Shown here piece by piece: positions 60,801 to 64,000 of a stretch of 64,000 bases of DNA (the stretch's first letter is position 1; each line of letters starts with the position of its first letter). The stretch lies in contig NC_083648.1 of assembly GCF_963576545.1 (NCBI RefSeq), positions 22,369,654 through 22,433,653 of the forward strand. The letters are read 5' to 3'. The position numbers and the translations under genes were made by a program. The DNA comes from Limanda limanda (Eukaryota > Chordata > Actinopteri > Pleuronectiformes > Pleuronectidae). A model generated the notes under the pieces. The model was not told the origin of the DNA. It made no database searches and worked only from the letters and a program-made list of their open reading frames with translations.

Positions 60801-63523
60801 TTTCCTCATTCTAAAGTGGCACCACAGTAATTTTTTAGACCATATTACATATTTGTTTCTATTCCTCGCTCAACATCTGTGGTTGCCTCCTCTTTTACCT
60901 CCAAAATCTGACATCTTCTGCGAATGATGAGGAACCCAAACAGATTGTATGTCTTGTGTGTTTCACTGGATACACTGCACGTCAAAGTCCAAGAAAGTGT
61001 CTGCAGAATTCAAAGATAGCATCTCAGGAATGTTATTGGTAAAGGTATAAACTCTTCTGTCTTCTTCCCCTCTCTTGACCGTCATCAGCGAAAGACAGAG
61101 CTGGAGTGTTTCCATGGTTCCTGGGATCGTGTAGTGAGCTGTCAGCCTGTAGACTGTGGGCTGCCCGATCAGTCTCACGTATACCACGCCATATTCAGCT
61201 GCGCCTGGGGAACCACCTTTGGCAAACAATGCTCCTTCACCTGCGGATCACCATCCATACTACAAGGTTAGAGCTGGCTTGCACTGACAAATCATCATTT
61301 ATAAATTGGCCCATTTGGCTCTAAGTTAATCTAAGAAGAAGATGGACAGAAAGACAAAACTGTTTCAGTCTCATGAAGAAAATATGGCAAGTTAAGGGGC
61401 CAATCTTGATAACACTCATTTTTAATTCACCAATTATCACTTGATAAAGATTCTTCTCTTGGTTCACCAAAGCTTCACATTGGTGAATGATAGGAGTCAG
61501 TATTGTAAGTGTGTTAGACCCTCTTTCTGAACAGCCCCTTTTAGTGAACAGACAAACCACAGCAAGATGCTTCTACAAGCTACAGCCCATAAAATGAATT
61601 GGACATTACATTTATTGCTGATAAACAGATGCCTGTTTTTTTAAAGGGTGCATTCCACTGTTGTTAAAGACAGTGTTTATTTAAACAAATTAGTTTGAAA
61701 AGACAGGGGGAACTAATAGACAGGATTGTAGTAAATCACAGTGGAAAGGCCGTTTACATTTTAAAAAAAAACATTTCTCCTCTTTATTGTGCTTCTCTAT
61801 GCAGCTGAATGCCCTGAAGATGTTAATGTGAACACACAAACACACCCACACACACACACACACACAGACACAAATAAAACAGCTTTACCCTTCTTTTGGT
61901 CATGCAAGTTAGGCAATGCAGTCGATGCTTCTTGAAGTGATTAGATGGGACAAGCATGATGTCCACACAACTTGTGATTGTGGTCAGAAAACCACAGCAA
62001 GTATGAATCATGTATCCATGATCAAAATAGAGATTGTGCAGAAGTAATTATATTTGTCACTTTTGGTTTGAGGGCCATTGTGTGTCACTCAGCAGGAATA
62101 TATTGAGTGGACACCAGTACAGCTGTCATGGATAAGCATAACACCAGCATAATGTTTAAAAAGCTTATAAAATGTTGTGGAGGGGTTTGAGTGTTATGAT
62201 TCTCCACCAAATGCCAACACTCCTGCTTCATGTGGGGCCGTACAAACATAGAAAATATTAGCTTTGGGCAACGTAGAAGCCATAGTCTCCTTCCTCATAA
62301 CTCAACCAGACAGAGCCATGCAACAAAACCAGAATGTTCAGTTTCGACAGAAATGGATTCATGATGTGGACCTACTTGTACTTCTCCCATGTACTTTTAT
62401 TTGTGACGTGCAGACTGTTTTACTTGTGTTTATGTATGTTTTCAAGCACACTGCATGTATGAAGAAACACAATCTTCCTTTTTTAGCTCAGCCATGGATA
62501 TTAAGTTCTCACTCCTGTCTGCAGCCAAAGAAATTTCTTAGGGAATAATTCATGGATTTTGAAAATATCAGGTATTGTCAAGGGACTATTAGGCAAAGGT
62601 ATAAGCTTAACTGAGTTCCATTGTTTCAAATGGAAAACTCAGTTCTTAAGAAACAAAATGGTGAATTCTTGCAATTTAGAGGTTTTGCTGCTCCAGCCTC
62701 ACTTCATTTGGTATGATCATGAGCTCAGAGGGTGATGCTCACTAAACGTATTAATTTGTGACTGACATTAATGCATCTATTTGCTGAGTTTATGACTGCC
62801 CTCTACCTCTGCTATGGCTACACTCTCACAGGTAACCATGTCAAGGGTTTTAATGCAGAAGAAATCAGGAAGTTAACAAATCTGCAATGTCGTTTCCTGC
62901 TAGTCCACTCCACTTTATTGGTTTCTTGGGAATTAAATCATTAAAAAACATGTCAAGAAAGGATAAATAAATGTACCTTTATCCAGAAATTGCCACATTG
63001 TGTAATAGTAGGACACTGTTTGGCAAAAATTACATAGTCTAGTGTCTAGTTCAATATGGAGTTACATTGACTGTCAAAATGCTCCAGAAGAATGAATTGT
63101 GAAAAATCATAGAATATAGCAAAGTACTAGTCAAAGTAACTAGTCAAGTTGCTTTTTCTATTTTCCAATCATCATCAACCTCATCATTCACTGATGAGTG
63201 TGGTTCAAATGTTAATGCAGGTTTGACCTATGTCTTTCTGCATTAGAGTACTGTAGTTATAACACTGTCTCTGTCCCGACTGTACTTCCCCATCTGTCTC
63301 CCTCCCCAGGTGACAGTGACAGGCTGGTGTGTTTGGAGGACGGACTGTGGTCTTTCCCAGAGGCCTACTGCAAGATCGAGTGTCCTGAGGTCCCAAACAT
63401 ACCCAATTCCAAGCTGCTAACAGCCGACTGTCAGACCTCAGGTCATGACGTTGGCTCCGTCTGCCGTTACAAATGTAATCCAGGCTTCTATGTAACAGGG
63501 AGCCTCCAAAAGAAGACTCAGAG
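17769..63523 (+). CDS. pappa2: PAPPA2 (pappalysin-2) metalloproteinase gene, 21 coding exons, 3' end off the right edge
   Basis: Pappalysin-2 is a secreted metzincin zinc protease that cleaves IGFBP-3 and IGFBP-5, freeing IGFs. The 21 exons give about 1,566 codons; human PAPP-A2 is 1,791 residues. In order they encode a signal peptide (1-25), a variable pro-region (to about 265), a LamG-like domain (about 269-465), LNR1-2 (about 588-648), a catalytic domain with [11 protein letters not shown] (H737) and NYMSY Met-turn, the cysteine-rich central region, and the first CCP modules (about 1380 onward). The remaining CCPs, LNR3 and C-terminus are outside. PAPP-A2 is preferred over the paralogue PAPP-A because of adjacency to COP1 and block-by-block similarity. 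Junctions are GT-AG; two (14/15, 17/18) are ambiguous. No disabling change lies inside an exon. Confidence 0.96.
17856..17867 (+). other. RSKR furin-type site
   Basis: Residues 30-33 (R-S-K-R before S34) fit the furin consensus R-X-K/R-R and lie a few residues after the predicted signal peptide cleavage. Whether it is used is unknown. Confidence 0.5.
18294..18305 (+). other. RVTR propeptide cleavage candidate
   Basis: Residues 176-179 (R-V-T-R before S180) meet the minimal R-X-X-R rule. They occupy the place of the human RVKK|S site that releases mature PAPP-A2. Human uses KK, so processing preference may differ here. Confidence 0.5.
18709..22976 (+). other. PAPPA2 intron 1 (coding numbering)
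   Basis: A 4.3 kb AT-rich intron. It contains a probable interspersed repeat at 21174-21390, and I saw nothing coding in it. Splice sites are GTGGGT and CTATAG. Confidence 0.85.
21174..21390 (+). repeat. Probable interspersed teleost repeat
   Basis: TAAGGCTGCAAGCAGCATTA begins the stretch, and CCAGTAGGTGGCGCTATGAT appears near its end. Both phrases are familiar to me from repeated fish sequence, but I cannot name the family or its ends. The GGTGGCGCTATGA phrase also resembles a CTCF core and may be read that way by motif scanners. Confidence 0.4.
22977..23209 (+). CDS. pappa2: PAPPA2 exon 2 (LamG-like domain)
   Basis: Acceptor CTATAG and donor AAG|GTGTGT bound [60 protein letters not shown] and [25 protein letters not shown] and the LYVDG block match human PAPP-A2. 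The ending phase is 0. Confidence 0.95.
23210..23838 (+). other. PAPPA2 intron 2
   Basis: A 629-base intron of unique-looking sequence. Nothing notable was found. Confidence 0.85.
23839..24066 (+). CDS. pappa2: PAPPA2 exon 3 (LamG-like domain end)
   Basis: Seventy-six codons, phase 0/0, encode [40 protein letters not shown] and the following [14 protein letters not shown] region. The acceptor is CTGTAG and the donor AAT|GTAACT. Human counterparts are LNSPFMASCRSLLLGG and the HYFRGHLGTLVFW segment. Confidence 0.94.
24270..24868 (+). CDS. pappa2: PAPPA2 exon 4 (pre-catalytic region and LNR1-2)
   Basis: The exon starts [11 protein letters not shown] after acceptor TTTCAG and ends phase 2 at CCTGACAG|GTGAAG. 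The [20 protein letters not shown] block and the [16 protein letters not shown] block match PAPP-A family proteins. Two Lin12/Notch repeats follow: [13 protein letters not shown] through GHDGGDC (about 588-615), and [10 protein letters not shown] through DYDDGDCCD (about 620-648). LNRs help determine substrate recognition in pappalysins. Confidence 0.96.
27355..27487. repeat. (GA)n array with regular GATC interruptions
   Basis: The first ~55 bases are a 12-base unit, GAGAGAGATCGA-like, repeated about four times. The rest is pure GA to 27487. Repeat-driven open frames on both strands are artefacts. Confidence 0.95.
28870..29200. repeat. Probable interspersed repeat with GC-rich palindrome
   Basis: GCGCGCGCTGCGCGCGC lies near 28912-28929, followed by TAGGGGCTAAGCCCCCCC. 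Later come CCAATTGTAAAGTTGATTGG and GGTTCGTGAGATATGAGTTC with CAAACAGACAGACACGC. I recognise similar phrases in dispersed fish repeats. The family is not named, and the boundaries are approximate. Confidence 0.45.
31041..31062. repeat. Short (GA)n microsatellite
   Basis: A run of about 22 bases of alternating AG in an intron. Confidence 0.9.
31771..31919 (+). CDS. pappa2: PAPPA2 exon 5 (start of catalytic domain)
   Basis: The exon encodes [40 protein letters not shown] and WAKEALTHQ after the split arginine codon. The acceptor is CTCTGCAG and the donor [19 protein letters not shown] and LAGAATWPW match human PAPP-A2 closely. Confidence 0.95.
31920..34436 (+). other. PAPPA2 intron 5
   Basis: A 2.5 kb AT-rich intron. 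The phrase GTGTCCAGCAGAGGGAGGTA near 32877 is typical of fish repeat ends, but no full element was delimited. Confidence 0.8.
34437..34576 (+). CDS. pappa2: PAPPA2 exon 6 (zinc-binding active site)
   Basis: The exon encodes [20 protein letters not shown] followed by [20 protein letters not shown] and [18 protein letters not shown] (34496-34528; H737 here) is the metzincin HExxHxxGxxH zinc site with the catalytic glutamate. Human PAPP-A2 has HEVGHVLGLYH at the same place. The acceptor is TGCCAG and the donor CAG|GTAATA. All catalytic residues are intact. Confidence 0.97.
34823..34976 (+). CDS. pappa2: PAPPA2 exon 7 (catalytic domain, Met-turn)
   Basis: The exon encodes [40 protein letters not shown] and [16 protein letters not shown] is the conserved Met-turn beneath the metzincin zinc site. 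The acceptor is CTTTCAG and the donor ACAG|GTACAG. Confidence 0.96.
34977..35783 (+). other. PAPPA2 intron 7
   Basis: An 807-base AT-rich intron in which nothing notable was seen. Confidence 0.85.
35784..35976 (+). CDS. pappa2: PAPPA2 exon 8 (end of catalytic domain)
   Basis: The exon encodes [40 protein letters not shown] and [24 protein letters not shown]. The [18 protein letters not shown] block matches human. The acceptor is CATCAG and the donor AAAG|GTATGA. Confidence 0.95.
35977..36309 (+). other. PAPPA2 intron 8
   Basis: A 333-base intron with no other feature seen. Confidence 0.85.
36310..36443 (+). CDS. pappa2: PAPPA2 exon 9
   Basis: The exon encodes [40 protein letters not shown] and [21 protein letters not shown] is the human counterpart. 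The acceptor is TTTCCTAG and the donor TTG|GTCAGT. Confidence 0.94.
36444..42668 (+). other. PAPPA2 intron 9
   Basis: A 6.2 kb intron. A CCCA/CACA-rich patch lies at 36877-36930. A 148-codon plus-strand open frame at 39753-40199 has no recognisable domain and no splice context. No repeat was delimited with confidence. Confidence 0.8.
42669..42851 (+). CDS. pappa2: PAPPA2 exon 10
   Basis: The exon encodes [40 protein letters not shown] and [20 protein letters not shown]. Human has [18 protein letters not shown] and PCPTEGCSLEL. The acceptor is CCCCAG and the donor A|GTAAGT. Confidence 0.95.
42852..44418 (+). other. PAPPA2 intron 10
   Basis: A 1.6 kb AT-rich intron with no other feature supported. 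Confidence 0.85.
44419..44722 (+). CDS. pappa2: PAPPA2 exon 11
   Basis: The exon encodes [60 protein letters not shown] and [31 protein letters not shown] and SPLCSGC match human FDERIEIDAALL and SPLCSGC. The acceptor is TTCCTAG and the donor ACAG|GTAAAT. Confidence 0.95.
45091..45242. repeat. CA-rich then TG-rich tracts
   Basis: CACA repeats at 45091-45126 are followed about 45 bases later by an imperfect TGTG tract (45171-45242). The two are complementary in opposite orientation and could fold into a stem. Confidence 0.85.
46879..47142 (-). repeat. tRNA-derived SINE in PAPPA2 intron 11
   Basis: Read on the minus strand, the element starts with a tRNA-like head: GCTGTGGCTGAGGGGTAGAG as box A and GGTTCGATCCCC as box B. 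The plus strand ends contain GATCGAACCGCCGACCTTC and CTCTACCCCTCAGCCACAGC. The tail at 46879 reads GGTAAATGGATTTGTATTTA and TATAGCGCTTTTCTAGTCTG. All blocks match the SINE at 8075-8341, but this copy is better preserved. Confidence 0.88.
47538..47905 (-). mobile_element. MITE-like element, copy 1
   Basis: The left end TTAAAGGTTCAGTGTGTTGA and the interior blocks AACTCAAAAGGTGATTCG, AACATGGTGGCCTCTGTAGA and CTCCTGATGTGAATATAAAG are the reverse complement of copy 2. The far end near 47880-47905 is degraded. No transposase is encoded. Confidence 0.75.
48273..48318. repeat. Two tandem copies of a 23-base hairpin-forming unit
   Basis: CACACACTCTTTGGTGTGTG plus TGC is repeated exactly twice (48273-48295 and 48296-48318). 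Each copy is nearly self-complementary (CACACA with TGTGTG). Confidence 0.9.
49221..49571 (+). mobile_element. MITE-like element, copy 2
   Basis: The 351-base element begins TTAAGGGTTCAATGTGTAAG ATTTAG and ends with the near-inverse CTAAATTTTACACACTGAAG CTTTAA, giving terminal inverted repeats of about 26 bases with TTAA at both extremes. There is no coding capacity. I recognise the sequence from many teleost genomes, but cannot name the superfamily. Confidence 0.78.
49733..49861 (+). CDS. pappa2: PAPPA2 exon 12
   Basis: The exon encodes [40 protein letters not shown] and LIQ, ending phase 2 (GG|). ASPPLNHIHGAPYCGDG is the human match. The acceptor is CTCTACAG. The donor GG|GTCTGT is weak but is the only GT that keeps frame with exon 13. 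Confidence 0.88.
49955..50040 (+). CDS. pappa2: PAPPA2 exon 13
   Basis: The exon encodes [20 protein letters not shown] and KEMGFKCN. The ECDDxxxxxGDGCSxxC pattern is conserved with human ECDDGDLVSGDGCSKVC. The acceptor is CTTCCAG and the donor ATG|GTGAGT. Confidence 0.94.
53366..53963. repeat. Four dispersed copies of a GTCCTGTGGTGTGACA-like motif
   Basis: Copies lie at 53366-53382, 53571-53587, 53758-53774 and 53932-53948, spaced 175-205 bases apart, with one or two substitutions each. The last copy abuts an exact inverse of its core (GTCACACCACA at 53953-53963), making an 11-base perfect palindrome arm with a 4-base loop. Function is unknown. It could be a degraded satellite or transposon. 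Confidence 0.7.
54452..54487. repeat. (TTA)n microsatellite
   Basis: ATT/TTA repeats are interrupted once by AAAT. Confidence 0.9.
54490..54545 (+). repeat. Interspersed repeat fragment
   Basis: AGCTGAAGCTTTTGTCCAAA and GCGACTTACATTTTTAGTAC match a phrase (GCTTTTATCCAAAGCGACTTACA-like) that I know recurs thousands of times in teleost genomes. Only this short piece is present. Confidence 0.6.
55493..55689 (+). CDS. pappa2: PAPPA2 exon 14
   Basis: The exon encodes [40 protein letters not shown] and [26 protein letters not shown]. Human has [21 protein letters not shown] and PKGYLDQWAT. The acceptor is TGCCAAG. The donor AACAAG|GTATTA gives phase 0. A second donor at 55701 (CAAAG|GTCTAG) is an alternative. 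Confidence 0.88.
56534..56556. repeat. (AAG)n microsatellite
   Basis: About seven AAG/AGA units in an intron. Confidence 0.9.
57325..57440. repeat. (CA)n microsatellite upstream of PAPPA2 exon 15
   Basis: About 115 bases of CA repeats with a few interruptions lie 234 bases before exon 15. They are complementary in RNA to the TG tract just after that exon. Confidence 0.97.
57675..57788 (+). CDS. pappa2: PAPPA2 exon 15
   Basis: Thirty-eight codons, phase 0/0, encode [20 protein letters not shown] and [18 protein letters not shown]. The cysteine in LCR and the WFPC motif align with conserved cysteines in human PAPP-A2 and PAPP-A. The acceptor used here is GTGTGAAG. A better-looking acceptor, CTCTGCAG, lies 8 bases downstream but requires the alternative exon 14 donor to stay in frame. 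The donor is AAG|GTACGT. Confidence 0.75.
57789..59712 (+). other. PAPPA2 intron 15
   Basis: A 1.9 kb intron. Apart from the TG tract at its 5' end, nothing recognisable was found. A pyrimidine-rich stretch lies around 58790-58990. Confidence 0.85.
57803..57861. repeat. (TG)n microsatellite downstream of PAPPA2 exon 15
   Basis: A nearly pure TG tract beginning about 14 bases after the exon 15 donor. Confidence 0.97.
59713..59848 (+). CDS. pappa2: PAPPA2 exon 16
   Basis: The exon encodes [40 protein letters not shown] and KNHSL. The NHSLG junction matches human GSNHSLGTYGLSC. The acceptor is GATCCAG and the donor CTAG|GTACTT. Confidence 0.94.
59952..60177 (+). CDS. pappa2: PAPPA2 exon 17 (3' end uncertain)
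   Basis: The exon encodes [40 protein letters not shown] and [25 protein letters not shown]. It matches LSCQHNPLIINVTHH and VGISAVALRTS in human. The acceptor is GCCCAG. Exon 18 needs a phase 2 end here. Phase-2 GT donors occur after 60126 and 60177, both weak, while the better-looking donor after 60140 is phase 1. I chose 60177 because it keeps the CASEG cysteine and a human-like spacing. Confidence 0.6.
60445..60510 (+). CDS. pappa2: PAPPA2 exon 18 (start of first CCP region)
   Basis: The exon encodes [21 protein letters not shown] between acceptor GCAATAG, with a long pyrimidine tract including poly-C, and donor TCAG|GTAGGC. It matches human [20 protein letters not shown]. It is too short to stand out as an open frame. 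Confidence 0.82.
60600..60696 (+). CDS. pappa2: PAPPA2 exon 19 (CCP region)
   Basis: The exon encodes [32 protein letters not shown] after the split arginine codon. Human has [20 protein letters not shown]. The acceptor is GTGTAG and the donor CAG|GTAAAC. Confidence 0.88.
60697..61088 (+). other. PAPPA2 intron 19
   Basis: A 392-base intron with nothing notable. Confidence 0.85.
61089..61266 (+). CDS. pappa2: PAPPA2 exon 20 (CCP/sushi module)
   Basis: The exon encodes [40 protein letters not shown] and [19 protein letters not shown]. The cysteine and tryptophan pattern (C..GSW...SC.PVDCG.P) is a CCP boundary, matching human. The acceptor is CATCAG and the donor AAG|GTTAGA. Confidence 0.93.
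61267..63309 (+). other. PAPPA2 intron 20
   Basis: A 2 kb AT-rich intron with a CA microsatellite at 61831-61872. No other feature is supported. Confidence 0.85.
61831..61872. repeat. (CA)n microsatellite
   Basis: About 42 bases of imperfect CA repeats. Confidence 0.9.
63310..63523 (+). CDS. pappa2: PAPPA2 exon 21 (CCP/sushi module), last in window
   Basis: The exon encodes [60 protein letters not shown] and [12 protein letters not shown]. It matches human [20 protein letters not shown] and the HDVGTICKYECKPGYYV segment. The acceptor is CCCCAG and the donor AG|GTGAGC. The next exon in orthologues begins a KLLKIQC-like segment not present here. Confidence 0.94.
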
Positions 63524-64000
63524 GTGAGCTGCCAACTGCTGATGCCAGGGTTTGCTGAGGTAGCCTCAAATAGCATCACTCATATTTAAGCAGTTTCTTT
63601 TCAGTGGGCTCTGTGTTCTGACTGACACCTTTAGTTATCGATGATATGAATGATTCCAGGCTTATTACTCTCACGTAAAAGGACATATAATGACTGCAAG
63701 AAAAATACACTGTAACCATGTATTTAGGTTTAAGGACTGCCTTTATATCGACCTACAAATTCCACAAATGTCTGCTTGTCATTCTGTCAGTCTGAATGCG
63801 GAATGCATATCTCGAAACTCGTTATTGTCTTGAGTTATCGTCTTCACACATTCACAGAATCAGTTCTTGTTTGGCAATTTCTTTTCAAAGTAAAAGCATG
63901 TTTGTTTTGCTGCTGCTCTGCTTTATATCAAGCTGAATTACAGAGCTTTTATTTAGAAAAAGTGTGAACTTGGGTCTGAATATTGTGCCGGTTAAACCAT
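63524..64000 (+). other. PAPPA2 intron 21, partial
   Basis: Intronic sequence running to the window edge, with no further PAPPA2 exon recognised. Confidence 0.8.

Overview
The window is vertebrate nuclear DNA, most likely from a ray-finned (teleost, probably percomorph-like) fish. It holds multi-exon genes with GT-AG introns, long CA/TG and GA microsatellites, tRNA-derived SINEs of the kind common in teleosts and a short MITE-like repeat. Two divergently transcribed genes account for essentially all the recognisable protein coding: COP1 (RFWD2) on the minus strand and PAPPA2 (pappalysin-2) on the plus strand. The same two genes are neighbours, with the same divergent orientation, on human 1q25, so this is conserved vertebrate synteny.

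Left third (1-11.8 kb): COP1, an E3 ubiquitin ligase, read right to left. Eighteen coding exons were placed by hand, from the ATG at 11425 down to 227. They join in frame through GT-AG introns to give 686 codons with a C3HC4 RING finger, a coiled coil and a WD40 propeller. Only the last exon (about 20 residues in orthologues) lies off the left edge. A GC- and CpG-rich stretch around exon 1 (about 11.15-11.8 kb) is the likely promoter.

Middle (11.8-17.77 kb): a compact intergenic region dominated by simple sequence. It includes a ~195 bp CA tract with an embedded CG run and a ~110 bp GA tract. These are followed by the probable PAPPA2 leader, where a good splice donor at 17093 and acceptor at 17764 suggest a 5' exon.

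Right two thirds (17.77-64 kb): PAPPA2, a secreted zinc metalloproteinase that cleaves IGF-binding proteins. Twenty-one coding exons (about 1,566 codons) were placed. They cover a signal peptide, a variable pro-region with furin-like sites, a LamG-like domain, two Lin12/Notch repeats, a catalytic domain with [11 protein letters not shown] and a Met-turn, and the cysteine-rich region and first CCP/sushi modules. The last CCP modules, third LNR and C-terminus lie beyond the right edge. Two junctions need transcript evidence: exon 14/15, with competing splice-site pairs, and exon 17/18, where the frame-compatible donor is weak.

The large introns carry two oppositely oriented tRNA-derived SINEs, an inverted pair of MITE-like elements, several probable interspersed repeats, and an unexplained array of a GTCCTGTGGTGTGACA-like motif near 53.4-54.0 kb. 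I found no sign of an additional conserved protein-coding gene, RNA gene, CRISPR array or operon-like system. The window is mainly an ordinary, well-conserved vertebrate locus with interesting repeat architecture.
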